Part shown: one piece after another, positions 54,633-63,617 of the stretch | How the letters are laid out: each line of letters opens with the position of its first letter | Numbering within the stretch: position 1 is the first letter of the stretch | From: Paenibacillus sp. J2TS4 | Lineage (GTDB): Bacteria > Bacillota > Bacilli > Paenibacillales > NBRC-103111 | Direction: 5' to 3' | Assembly: GCF_018403245.1 (NCBI RefSeq) | Contig: NZ_BOSH01000004.1 | Span: forward strand, 310,001 to 374,000 | Length of the DNA stretch: 64,000 nt | The notes under the pieces: model-generated | Seen by the model: only the letters and a program-made list of their open reading frames with translations | What the model was told of the DNA's origin: nothing | The model's database searches: none | Made by a program: the position numbers and the translations under genes

Positions 54633-55609
54633 GGGGAATGACTCATGTTTTCATAAATAACATTTATCGAATGATAAGCCGCATCCATTATTTGTTCTTG
54701 TCCCTTGGCTTAACGATTGCCGTCATGGCGCTGGCCATTTTTTTTACCTCGCAGCTGGAAGTGGAGGGCCGTCTTGCTGTCGTCGGAGAACCGGGCCATT
54801 TGCCCGCCAGTGTCCACGAATACCGGCTGGAGTCATTAGAGCAGGTGCCGCCCAAGTCTCAGCTTGTTCGGAATAAATATGACGCCGTCCTGATCGATCA
54901 AGGCAACGGACATTATACCGTAGAGACGATCAAAGGGGATGAGTTCAAGCTAAAGCTTCAGCAGGCGCTTGAGCATCCCGGCAGCCCTCCTCCTGAGGAA
55001 AAGCGGCGGGGGGCCGCAGGCCAAATGTTAGGCTTTTTAACCATGATAATCCTGATGGGAGGGCTGCTGTTTATGACCTTTTTTCCGGAGGATAAAAGGA
55101 ACGGGACTTTCCGCAGATTGGCGGTATCTCCGGTCCGTATCGGCAGCTACATGATCGCGCAATGCCTCTTTTGTTTTGCCATCATTTATGTGCCGACCTA
55201 CGGGCTGATTATCGCGGCCCATCTGCTGCTGCACATCGATATCGGCCTGAGCCTGCTTTCCTATGGCTGGCTGCTTGGCCTGCTGGCTTTGCTGGCTACA
55301 GCCTTTGCCATGTTCATGACATCATGGCTGGAGCATAACGATAATATGCTTGTCCTGTCGGGCAGTCTCATCGTGCTCACCTCGCTGCTGTCCGGCAGCT
55401 TCTACAGCTTCTCACCCGAAGGGCCGATGAAGTGGGTCACGGCAGTGCTGCCGCAAAAGCAGTTTCTCACCGCGGTAGAAGGCTTGGAGCAGCACGTTCC
55501 TGTGGTGGAATGGGGCGGGTCCGTCCTGTATTTGCTTATTTTATCCGGTGGACTATTGGCCGCAGGCTGGCTGATCTGCCGAAGAAGGCTGGCGGACGGA
55601 CGATATTGA
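54629..55609 (+). CDS. ABC-2 type transporter permease (subunit 2)
   Basis: Protein of 326 aa. The first transmembrane helix is followed by a large external domain (about residues 40-130), then five helices, with PEDKRNGTFRRLAVSPVRIG and the typical SGSFYSFSPEGPMKWVTAVL C-terminal region. The unequal pair suggests a heterodimeric channel. Position just beyond the bacteriocin genes suggests export or self-protection; this is inference. Confidence 0.85.
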   Translation: MRGMTHVFINNIYRMISRIHYLFLSLGLTIAVMALAIFFTSQLEVEGRLAVVGEPGHLPASVHEYRLESLEQVPPKSQLVRNKYDAVLIDQGNGHYTVETIKGDEFKLKLQQALEHPGSPPPEEKRRGAAGQMLGFLTMIILMGGLLFMTFFPEDKRNGTFRRLAVSPVRIGSYMIAQCLFCFAIIYVPTYGLIIAAHLLLHIDIGLSLLSYGWLLGLLALLATAFAMFMTSWLEHNDNMLVLSGSLIVLTSLLSGSFYSFSPEGPMKWVTAVLPQKQFLTAVEGLEQHVPVVEWGGSVLYLLILSGGLLAAGWLICRRRLADGRY

Positions 55610-55670
55610 GATTGTTCCGGCATGTGGCAGCCAAGCTGACCTTTAATGTCAGGAAGACTTACAACATGGG

Positions 55671-55880
55671 GATCTAAATGGAATTCATGCAGCTAGTTTG
55701 CTCCGTTGAGGTTAAAAACGAAAGCTAAGTGGAAAACCTCCATCTATTTTGTGCCAAAAGAGGGATATCAGCAAAAAAACTCCATTTTAAATGCGGTTTT
55801 TCCATTTAGTCCAGTTCATTCGCCCCATTCGCTTCCATTTACCTACACAAAATACAGTTAGACGCTACCCTTCTCCTAGG
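55671..55880. repeat. Dispersed repeat B, copy 1
   Basis: About 210 bp starting GATCTAAATGGAATTCATGC and ending near CAGTTAGACGCTACCC. It matches 59887-60031 joined to 61573-61689. It contains TGGAAAACCTCCAT and a mutated partner, which in the other copy pair perfectly. Intergenic, non-coding. Confidence 0.75.
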
Positions 55881-55991
55881 CGAAAAAAAGCAAGGTACCT
55901 GATCTCTTCGCGCTCCGGTCCCTGCAAGGTTTCCAGCTGATTTTCGCTCAACGAAAGTGGACTTATAACAACCAATGTAAGCAGGGAGGAA

Positions 55992-56501
55992 ATGATGCTA
56001 CTGCAAAATCCAAAATCGTTAAGAGAATTCCCCCTCCATTCCATTGCTAACCCGCAAATAGATAAATTCATTAAACCATACGGGCTGGAAGAATTAAAAA
56101 TCAACCTTAAGGTGATGGGAAATTATTGATTCGCTTTGATGATACATCAGAGGTACGGATCATTGGCGCCGGTGAACCCCATTTACTTTCAACCCGGGTG
56201 GAGAGAGTTGGAAATAAATTATTTGTGGAAGGAAGAAATTTAGGCCGTTACTTGCTGAAGCGCCAGAAGCACAACTTTTAACCGAAATCGTCGTTCCCAA
56301 CCGAGTTAGAATCGACGCCTCTTTATGGCCGGAGTATTGATCCTGGATGGCGGAGAGGGGGAGGTAGCGGTCAGGGGCAAATATGGCGAGGCGTCGGGAT
56401 TAACCCGGCTCCAGCAAGTGAGAGTGAATTTAATATTCAAGGCAAAATCGGTTTTGGAGGCCTCGATTTGCTGGAATGCACCTCCGAATCATAGCTATTG
56501 A
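55992..56501 (+). pseudogene. Decayed DUF4097-like (adhesin-type) gene with several frameshifts
   Basis: Three successive frames carry one continuous protein-like sequence. Frame one is ANPQIDKFIKPYGLEELKIN then LKVMGNY and stop at 56129. Frame two is IRFDDTSEVRIIGAGEPHLL through LFVEGRNLGRYLLK, continuing in another frame as EAQLLTEIVVPNRVRIDASL. The last part is MAGVLILDGGEGEVAVRGKY then GEASGLTRLQQVRVN, stop at 56501. The VEIVVP...IDASL...GEGEV pattern is like beta-strand-repeat DUF4097 proteins. A ribosome site (AGGGAGG) is still present. Inactive as read. Confidence 0.6.
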
Positions 56502-56584
56502 TGTTCGGCTGGCGGTCTGGCATGATAAAAAAAGGAGGGGAGCGTCTGCCCTGACATCATTATCAGAATTCGGATGGGATAGCA

Positions 56585-59173
56585 ATGAAGGATGGCGTAA
56601 AGCTGATTACAACTAAATTAAAAGCCCCCGCTCCCCGCAAAAACTATGTTCGCAGGGAAGCGTTGTTTGACAAGCTGGAGCTTGTCCCGGAACGTAAAGT
56701 GACGGTGGTGCAAGGAGCGGCCGGCAGCGGGAAGACCACTTTGATCACCTCCTATATGAAGGAGCATCCGGAGTTAACCTTCCGTTGGATAGCACTGGAT
56801 GCGGATAACAACGATTTGTTCTCGTTCTGGTTTTATTTATTGGAGGCCATCAAGGCCGATTTGGGCGGGCATGTGGACGACTTGTATTCGATCTTCGATG
56901 CTCTTCCGCAGAAGCATGAAATGGATAATCTTCTCATTCTGCTTGTTAATCAGCTTGCAGCCGCAGAAGGGTTTACTCTCGTGCTGGATGATTTTCATAC
57001 GATGGAAGATCCGGATCTGCTGAGAACGTTTGAATTCTTTATTAAATACTGCCCGGAATCGGTCCGCTTTGTGCTGCTGACGCGGGAAGCCCCGAAATTG
57101 TATTTGGGAGAATGGATGGTATCCGGACAGTATTTGGAAATTGGCGAACAGGACTTGAAGTTCTCCGCTTCCGAAGCGGCGCAGTTTTTGCAGGACACGC
57201 TTGGCGCGCAAGTGGACGAAGAGACCGCAAGCAGGCTTAATGAGCTGACCGAAGGCTGGGCCGGCGGCTTGCAGCTGATGGCGTTGGCGCAAACGCATCA
57301 GAAGGCGCTGCCGCTAAGCGAGACCAAAGGCTTGAACAAATATATGATTAATTATTTGTCTAATGAGATTCTGTCGTCCGTAAGTCCGGAGGAGAAGCAA
57401 TTTCTCATTCGCACGTCGATCTTGAATTATTTTAACGAGTCGATTTGCAACCGGCTGTTGAATAAAGAAGCTTCCCAGTCTTTGATAAACAGCTTGTCCG
57501 ATAAAAATATGTTCATCGTCACCATTGACGAGGATGAAGGAGTATATCGTTATCATCATTTGTTCGGGGAATTTTTGCGGTGGAAATTTTCGGAATGGGA
57601 TGACGAATCCAAGCGGGAGTGGCATGGTCAGGCGGCTGCCATCTATGAGCAAGTCGGAGATTTGGAGGAAAGTGTCAAGCATTATTTTCAGGCGGGATTT
57701 TATCGCGAGGCGCTGCTGGTCATCGTGAAGATGCGGCATACGGTCACAGGCTGGACTTATTTGCGGCAGGTTCCTCTGGAGTATCTGGTTGATAGCCGGG
57801 ATCTGGTCTTTCAACGATTGTTCTATCATTTTTGCAATCTGGAATTTGAAGTTTGCAGACAAATACTGGATGACGTATCCGCCAGAGTGGAAGAGGATGC
57901 TTTCTGGAACATCCTGCAATTTACCCGTTTTTTCATGGATGAGGGCTTGCATGATCTCGAGATAGACCCGGGAACCACCGATGAAATTGAGCGGATGGAT
58001 CTGAGCGACGTCACCAAAGCGATTATTTATTTGACCAGCTCAATGCTGCTTGGCTTGCGGGATCAATATGCCGAAGCGCTGGAATGTATTAATAAGGCGA
58101 TTCGATTGGAGAGCCGATTTCACAATCCGTACATCCGTTACTTTGCTCTGACCTGCCAAAGCCAGCTGTTGGAGTCGTTAGGGGAGTTGAACCAATGTCA
58201 ACGGGTTTATGAATCATTGTCCCGCTTGCTGGAGAATCACCGCTATTTGGCTCCTTTATCCGCCAACAGCTTGATCGGTGAAGCCGGGATTTATATGAAA
58301 ATGATGCGGCTCGATAAAGCGGAGCAGCTTTTCGAACAAGCGAGGCTCAAGCTGCCGACAGAGTACTTGTCTATGGAGAGGGGCTATATTCACAATCGGA
58401 TGGAAATGTGTTTGCTGCAAAAGGATAAGCCGGGAGCGGCACAATGGATGAAGCGTCTGACTTCGTTTCAGATTCTATATCAGCATCCGCTGTATCATTC
58501 CGCTCTGTTGAAGTATCAAATGCTGGCAGGGGAGGTGGAACCCGACCTGCTCCGTTCGTTTATCGAGTGGATGGAGCATGGCCAGGACACCTGTACGCCA
58601 AGGTACGACGATCAGCTGGTCTATGTAAGGATTTTATTCAGACGGGGAGACAAGGAGCAAGCCCTGGCATGTTTGGAGGACCTGCTTAAAAATGTCCGCA
58701 AGCACAAAATCAAATTCATTCTCATTGAAGCGATCCTGCTGAAGGTGGCTATTCTCGATGCGGATGGAACCGGAAGCGAGCGGGAGCTGCTTAATCTGGC
58801 CCGAGAGGCCATTCACTACAGCTTTGCAAACGGGATTGCTTCGCCTTATGTGCTGGAGGGCGATACGGTGCGCAAGGCGTTAATTGTATTCATGCGGGAA
58901 AGGGAGAAGGATTTGCTCCCGAAGGAAAAGCAGTTCGTCCATTTCGTTCTATCCTTATGGAGCCAGGACAAACCGGAGGAAAGCTTAAGCGAACGGGAAT
59001 TGGAAGTGCTAAGGGTATTGTCGACCGGCTTGTCCAACAAGGAGATAGGAGAGAGATTGTGCATTTCTGTCGCCACGGTCAAGACTCATATAATTAAAAT
59101 CTATGCGAAGCTGCACGTCTCCAACCGGATGGAAGCGGTAGAGAAAGGCCGCCAATTGGGACTTCTTCAGTAA
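56585..59173 (+). CDS. MalT-like LuxR family transcriptional regulator (LAL type)
   Basis: Large regulator of 862 aa. The N-terminal STAND/AAA-type NTPase has Walker A QGAAGSGKTTL (residues 43-53) and Walker B-like LVLDDFHTME. A long helical TPR-like middle follows, and a C-terminal LuxR HTH (LSERELEVLRVLSTGLSNKE, then RLCISVATVKTHIIKIYAKL). Such proteins activate operons when a small ligand binds. The target is unknown; the nearest candidates are the ABC transporter and the bacteriocin genes. Confidence 0.88.
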   Translation: MKDGVKLITTKLKAPAPRKNYVRREALFDKLELVPERKVTVVQGAAGSGKTTLITSYMKEHPELTFRWIALDADNNDLFSFWFYLLEAIKADLGGHVDDLYSIFDALPQKHEMDNLLILLVNQLAAAEGFTLVLDDFHTMEDPDLLRTFEFFIKYCPESVRFVLLTREAPKLYLGEWMVSGQYLEIGEQDLKFSASEAAQFLQDTLGAQVDEETASRLNELTEGWAGGLQLMALAQTHQKALPLSETKGLNKYMINYLSNEILSSVSPEEKQFLIRTSILNYFNESICNRLLNKEASQSLINSLSDKNMFIVTIDEDEGVYRYHHLFGEFLRWKFSEWDDESKREWHGQAAAIYEQVGDLEESVKHYFQAGFYREALLVIVKMRHTVTGWTYLRQVPLEYLVDSRDLVFQRLFYHFCNLEFEVCRQILDDVSARVEEDAFWNILQFTRFFMDEGLHDLEIDPGTTDEIERMDLSDVTKAIIYLTSSMLLGLRDQYAEALECINKAIRLESRFHNPYIRYFALTCQSQLLESLGELNQCQRVYESLSRLLENHRYLAPLSANSLIGEAGIYMKMMRLDKAEQLFEQARLKLPTEYLSMERGYIHNRMEMCLLQKDKPGAAQWMKRLTSFQILYQHPLYHSALLKYQMLAGEVEPDLLRSFIEWMEHGQDTCTPRYDDQLVYVRILFRRGDKEQALACLEDLLKNVRKHKIKFILIEAILLKVAILDADGTGSERELLNLAREAIHYSFANGIASPYVLEGDTVRKALIVFMREREKDLLPKEKQFVHFVLSLWSQDKPEESLSERELEVLRVLSTGLSNKEIGERLCISVATVKTHIIKIYAKLHVSNRMEAVEKGRQLGLLQ

Positions 59174-59200
59174 TGTCCGAATCAGTACAGGTAAGGGAGA

Positions 59201-59398
59201 CTATATAAATTGAACTAATGATTGAATAGCTCATGAAGTGGAGAAAGAAAGATGCTTCCAGGGCGAGTTTTGGCTTTGTATTCCTACCATCCGAAGGCCC
59301 ATCCAAATAGAAGGAATACAAAACAAGATGTTTGAAGCTTCGGAGGCACTTTCCTTCGGAACGGAATGAGAGCTATTCTTTAGTTCAAAATATATAGA
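59201..59398. repeat. MITE-like dispersed repeat A, copy 2
   Basis: A 198-bp unit, left end CTATATAAATTGAACTAAT, right end TTTAGTTCAAAATATATAG. The body (59226-59390) is over 90 percent identical by eye to copy 1. The inner parts of the terminal repeats differ from copy 1 on both sides in a matching way (TGAACTAA/TTAGTTCA versus GGCACTAA/TTAGTGCC), and GAATAGCTC / GAGCTATTC extends the pairing. It lies directly after the regulator gene. Confidence 0.78.
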
Positions 59399-59399
59399 A

Positions 59400-59422
59400 C
59401 CACTCTTGGAGTGGTTTTTTTT
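59400..59422 (+). terminator. Rho-independent terminator after the regulator/repeat A
   Basis: CCACTC TTG GAGTGG hairpin and a run of eight T. The same hairpin sequence recurs at 59508. Confidence 0.85.
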
Positions 59423-59507
59423 ATTGAGTGAAGGAATGGAATTCATAAGTTGGATCTGCGCCAATTAATACCTGTAACCGTTATGTTTCGCTATAAATGG
59501 TACTAAA

Positions 59508-59529
59508 GCCACTCTTGGAGTGGCTTTTT
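59508..59529 (+). terminator. Second copy of the CCACTC-GAGTGG terminator
   Basis: GCCACTC TTG GAGTGGC followed by five T, about 108 nt after the first copy. No gene is recognisable between the two. Confidence 0.8.
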
Positions 59530-59886
59530 GTCATTATTTGCAACTCCACTTTCGTCGGTTGAAATTGTCACACAGCCTTTATGTAATCAGGAGTAATTAG
59601 GCCATTTTAGCTATTCATTGCTGGAGTTGACCCTGGATCCCATTTGATCTTCTTTCGTACTTTTATGACGATAGAATTGAACCATTCGAGCCGTTGCTGC
59701 AGGAAACAGCCCACCGACTCTGTGTGGCATCATCATAAAGCGAAACAGAACAACCCGTCTCGCGACTCGCCATAGAGGCATAGATGCTGAAGGGTCGCAA
59801 TTAGAATAAAGACCGGCTGATCCCCCCACGTTGGCATTCTACTCGCATAGTCTACCTGCACAGACTACTCGCACAGCATGAGGATC
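59530..59886. other. Intergenic region without a recognised gene
   Basis: About 360 bp. A 72-codon minus-strand frame (59611-59829) exists but has no family match that I recognise and a weak start. I do not call a gene. Confidence 0.3.
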
Positions 59887-60031
59887 GATCTAAATGGATT
59901 TCATGCAGCTATTTTGCTCCATTTGAGGTTGGAAACGAGATCTAAATGGAAAACCTCCATCTATTTTGGGCAAAAAGAGGGGAATGCGCAAAAAACCTCC
60001 ATTTTAAATGGAGGTTTTCCATCTAATTCAG
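59887..60031. repeat. Dispersed repeat B, copy 2, left part
   Basis: Begins GATCTAAATGGATTTCATGC. Contains the perfect 15-bp inverted pair ATGGAAAACCTCCAT / ATGGAGGTTTTCCAT (about 59946-60025). It is interrupted after CTAATTCAG by the IS element; the repeat resumes at 61573. Confidence 0.8.
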
Positions 60032-61563
60032 CACTGGCGTTGCATTAACTTTTTCAGCAATATTTCATTCAATTATTTACAAAACGTGTAAATTTTAGAT
60101 TGTTTTCGTGGACAAAAATAAAGAAATCTCCTATGGTTGAGTTACCCAAAAACGTTATCCATAAACGCCTCAACAAAGGAGATTTCTATGGATAACAATA
60201 CGAATTTAAGTGTCATTTGTCAATGTCTACAATTGTTAAAAGTCAGCCCATCTCGAGATTGTAATCTGGATTACCGTGCTCATAAGCTTTTCGTCGGTTC
60301 TTCTATGCTGCTGTTTATCGAGGCTCAGTTGCAGCAACGTGAATCCTACGCTGAAATGTCAGAGCATCTCATAGCTAATGAAAGTTTTCAACGGTTGCTC
60401 GGTGGGTTAAACAGCATAAGTGCCTCACAACTTTCGCGGAAAATGAGGCAACTTCCCTTGGCAAACCTTCATCTACTTTTCATGCAAGTGACAGAGCAGA
60501 TCCAACAATTAACGAAGGACAAACGAGGAATCACGCCCAAAATCGGAAAACTCAAGCTCATCGATTCTACTCAGATTACCCTACCGGCGATCCTCTCCAA
60601 GTGGGCCTACTGTTCCGTATCTAATCACGGTGTGAAGATGCATACTTCTCTCGTCGTGGTCGATGCCAAGACGATGTATCCAGATAAAATGATCGCTTCG
60701 ACCCGGGATATTGCGGACCATGAGGTCGTGCAGAGCTTTACCATCGACAAAGATGCGACATACGTGGTGGATCGGGGCTACCAAGTATATAAACACTTTC
60801 AAACATGGGTCACACAAGGGATTAAGTTTGTTGCTCGTGTAAAGGAAAACAGCCAACTGACGATCGTTAAGGAACGGGGCCTACCCAAGTTGGGGAACTT
60901 CCGTCGTGATGCAGATGTCACTGTGCCGGGACAACAGATCAAGTTACGACTAATCGAGTTCCAAGACAATCAAGGCCGTTTGTATCGACTTGTTACAAAC
61001 CGGTGGGATTTAACCGCCCATCAAATCGCGGAAGTGTACCGCCATCGATGGCAGATTGAGCTCTTTTTCAAATGGATCAAGCAGCACATTCGTTTGGTGA
61101 AGCCACATGGATACACGGCGGAAGCCATCTGGAACCAGATGTACATCGCATTGATCGCCTACGGCCTATGCCTGCTCCTGAAGTTACAGTTGAATTGCAA
61201 GCAAACGATCTGGCAGTTACTTCGGTTGATCCGTCTCTATGCAGATAAGTCATGGGCGATGTTGCTTGAGGCCATAGAGCGAAAACCAAAACGAAAGTCA
61301 AAGGGGCGACCCAAGCGAAATGGTCGACCGCCCAAGCAAGCAAAGAAGTCGATGAAGCCTAGAATCATTGTAGAGATTTAATAAATAAATACCACAAATT
61401 ACAAATTAAGGATAACGTATGGGTTTAGAGCCGCCATTACTTTTTAGCTTTTAAAGGCGAGATGAAACTGTAAAAATATAACTAATTTGGACGACAATTT
61501 GAACTTCTCTTGTTATCCGGATACCAATCAGACAACATCAAAAAGGTCTTTGCAACGCCAGTG
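60032..61563 (+). mobile_element. Complete IS4-family insertion sequence (1532 bp)
   Basis: Perfect 13-bp terminal inverted repeats CACTGGCGTTGCA (60032-60044) and TGCAACGCCAGTG (61551-61563), with weaker similarity continuing inward. The 9-bp target duplication CTAATTCAG is exact at 60023-60031 and 61564-61572. One intact transposase gene fills it. Perfect ends and target copies indicate a recent insertion. Confidence 0.95.
60188..61381 (+). CDS. IS4-family DDE transposase
   Basis: Transposase of 397 aa. DDE residues are seen in KLIDSTQITLP (first D), YVVDRGYQVYK (second D) and the family Y-(2)-R-(3)-E-(6)-K signature in YRHRWQIELFFKWIKQHIRL (E). The C-terminus is highly basic (RKPKRKSKGRPKRNGRPPKQ). 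The ATG at 60188 follows AAAGGAGATTTCT; an upstream TTG at 60137 is unlikely. No frameshift. Confidence 0.94.
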   Translation: MDNNTNLSVICQCLQLLKVSPSRDCNLDYRAHKLFVGSSMLLFIEAQLQQRESYAEMSEHLIANESFQRLLGGLNSISASQLSRKMRQLPLANLHLLFMQVTEQIQQLTKDKRGITPKIGKLKLIDSTQITLPAILSKWAYCSVSNHGVKMHTSLVVVDAKTMYPDKMIASTRDIADHEVVQSFTIDKDATYVVDRGYQVYKHFQTWVTQGIKFVARVKENSQLTIVKERGLPKLGNFRRDADVTVPGQQIKLRLIEFQDNQGRLYRLVTNRWDLTAHQIAEVYRHRWQIELFFKWIKQHIRLVKPHGYTAEAIWNQMYIALIAYGLCLLLKLQLNCKQTIWQLLRLIRLYADKSWAMLLEAIERKPKRKSKGRPKRNGRPPKQAKKSMKPRIIVEI

Positions 61564-61572
61564 CTAATTCAG

Positions 61573-61689
61573 TCCATTTACGCCATTTTTCTCCATTTAC
61601 CTACATAAAATACAGCAAGATCGATTCTCTTGCCCCATTCGCTTCAACTTACCTACACAAATACAGTTAGACGTTACCCTTCCCCTGGG
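61573..61689. repeat. Dispersed repeat B, copy 2, right part
   Basis: Continuation of the repeat after the IS (TCCATTTACGCC...CAGTTAGACGTTACCC). Inside it a CCATTTACCTACAT-AAAATACAG unit is partly duplicated (again as CTTACCTACACAAATACAG), making this copy longer than copy 1. The rest of the space to 61921 holds a GCGGCT/AGCCGC hairpin at about 61833-61861 upstream of hscC and no gene. Confidence 0.75.
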
Positions 61690-61921
61690 ATGTAGGGTTG
61701 ACGAAGAGACGAAGACAATTGTTGAATATAGATCGACGATAGAATCGTCGAAGACGCGGAGGAACTCTTCCAGGATGTCTAAATAAAGAGTCACTTTCTT
61801 CCGATTAATATAGTACTATTAATATATTAAGAAGCGGCTAGGGAACACAACTTCCGAAAGCCGCCTATGAACAGAATAGGACGAGGCTTGCAAGAAATAT
61901 TTTATCGGAAGTGATGGTAAA

Positions 61922-63613
61922 TTGACGATTATTGGCATTGATCTGGGAACGACGAACAGTCTGGTTGCCTGCTGGACCGATAACGGCTCTGTTCTCATTC
62001 CCAATATTTTGGGCAGTCCTCTTACGCCGTCTGTTGTAAGTGTAGATGAGAATGGAGAGATTCTGGTGGGACAGGTGGCCAAGGAACGGTTAATTTCCCA
62101 CCCCCATATGACAGCAGCGGTGTTCAAGAGATATATGGGAACGAGCAAAACGTTTCGTCTCGGCTCCTATACTTTTTTGCCGGAGGAGCTGTCGTCCTTC
62201 GTCATCCGTTCGCTGAAGCAAGATGCCGAAGCTTATTTAGGGCATCCGGTTACGGAAGCGGTCATCAGCGTGCCCGCTTATTTCAATGACGCTCAACGCA
62301 AGGCAACTCAGCGTGCCGGGGAGTTGGCCGGATTGAGGGTGGAGCGGCTGCTGAACGAGCCGACCGCTGCGGCCATTGCTTACGGTCTTCATCAACAGGA
62401 GCCGGATACGAAATTTCTCGTCTTCGATTTGGGCGGAGGCACCTTTGATGTCTCTATATTGGAATTATTCGATCAGGTGATGGAGGTAAAGTCGGTCGCC
62501 GGGGACAATTATTTGGGCGGAGAAGATTTTACGGACCTGCTGATCTCTGAATTTCTGCAGCATCACCAGTTGGAGGCCGATAGCCTGGACGCTAAGGCGG
62601 CAACTTCACTGCGCAAGCAGGCTGAACATTGCAAGCACATACTGGGACGGTTTAAACAGGCGCCGATGAGCTTTACTTGGGACGGACAAGAGTACCATTG
62701 GCAGGTGGATCGCCAGCAATTCGAGGAGATGGCCAGACCTCTTCTGAACAAGCTGCGGGCCCCGGTCGAACGGGCTATGCAGGACGCCACGATAAGTCCG
62801 GATCAGCTGGATGCCATTGTTCTCATTGGCGGGGGAACGAGAATGTCATTAATTTATTCTTTCATCGGCAAATTGTTTGGCCGATTGCCTGCGGCACACA
62901 TTCATCCGGAAGAGACGGTAGCGCTTGGAGTCGGCATACAAGCCGCTCTTAAAGAAAGAAATGCTGCTTTGAGCGAGGTGGTCTTGACCGATGTTAGTCC
63001 CTACACGTTAGGGACTATGATTGCGATTATGACGGAGTCAGGGGACTATGAGCCCGGGTACTTCTATCCGATCATCGAACGCAATACCGTCATTCCGGTC
63101 AGCCGTGAGGAACGGCTCTACACCCTTCACGATCAGCAAACGGAGATTAAGGTAGAGATTTATCAGGGAGAGAGCCGGCATACCAAAAACAATATGAAGC
63201 TGGGCCAATTGGATATATCGGTTCCCCCCGGACTTGCCGGCGAGCAGGCGGTCGATATTCGCTATACATATGATATTAACGGAATATTGGAAGTTGAAGT
63301 GACGGTTGTCACAACCGGAGCGAAGAAGCGGATGATCATTGAAGAGAACCCGGGAGCTTTGACCACAGAAGAAATCGCTCGCAGATTCCGGGAGCTGGAA
63401 GCTATCAAAATCCATCCTAGAGACCGAACGGAAAACCGGCTGCTGCTGGCACGGGGAGACCGTCTGTACGAGGAATCGCTTGCAGATAAACGACAAGTGA
63501 TTGCCGCGCTGCTGCAAAGGTTCGAAGACGTTCTGAAACGTCAAAATGAACGGGAAATTCGTAAAGAAGCCGAGAAATTGAAGGAGATCCTAGACGAATT
63601 GGAAAGGGTTTAG
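61922..63613 (+). CDS. hscC: HscC-type Hsp70 chaperone
   Basis: Hsp70-family protein of 563 aa, shorter than DnaK (about 610) and lacking most of the C-terminal lid. Nucleotide-domain motifs: IGIDLGTTNSLVACW, ISVPAYFNDAQRKATQRAGE, NEPTAAAIAYG, VFDLGGGTFDVSILE and VLIGGGTRMSLI. Substrate-domain sequence resembles HscC: LTDVSPYTLG, PIIERNTVIPVSR, VEIYQGESRHTKNN and RYTYDINGILEVEV. TTG start at 61922 behind GGAAGTGATGG. It is followed at once by a J-domain gene, the usual HscC partner arrangement. Confidence 0.9.
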   Translation: MTIIGIDLGTTNSLVACWTDNGSVLIPNILGSPLTPSVVSVDENGEILVGQVAKERLISHPHMTAAVFKRYMGTSKTFRLGSYTFLPEELSSFVIRSLKQDAEAYLGHPVTEAVISVPAYFNDAQRKATQRAGELAGLRVERLLNEPTAAAIAYGLHQQEPDTKFLVFDLGGGTFDVSILELFDQVMEVKSVAGDNYLGGEDFTDLLISEFLQHHQLEADSLDAKAATSLRKQAEHCKHILGRFKQAPMSFTWDGQEYHWQVDRQQFEEMARPLLNKLRAPVERAMQDATISPDQLDAIVLIGGGTRMSLIYSFIGKLFGRLPAAHIHPEETVALGVGIQAALKERNAALSEVVLTDVSPYTLGTMIAIMTESGDYEPGYFYPIIERNTVIPVSREERLYTLHDQQTEIKVEIYQGESRHTKNNMKLGQLDISVPPGLAGEQAVDIRYTYDINGILEVEVTVVTTGAKKRMIIEENPGALTTEEIARRFRELEAIKIHPRDRTENRLLLARGDRLYEESLADKRQVIAALLQRFEDVLKRQNEREIRKEAEKLKEILDELERV

Positions 63614-63617
63614 GAAT

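Noticed and set aside
59611..59829. 72-codon minus-strand ORF
   Set aside because: No family match recognised and a poor start; too weak to call as a gene.
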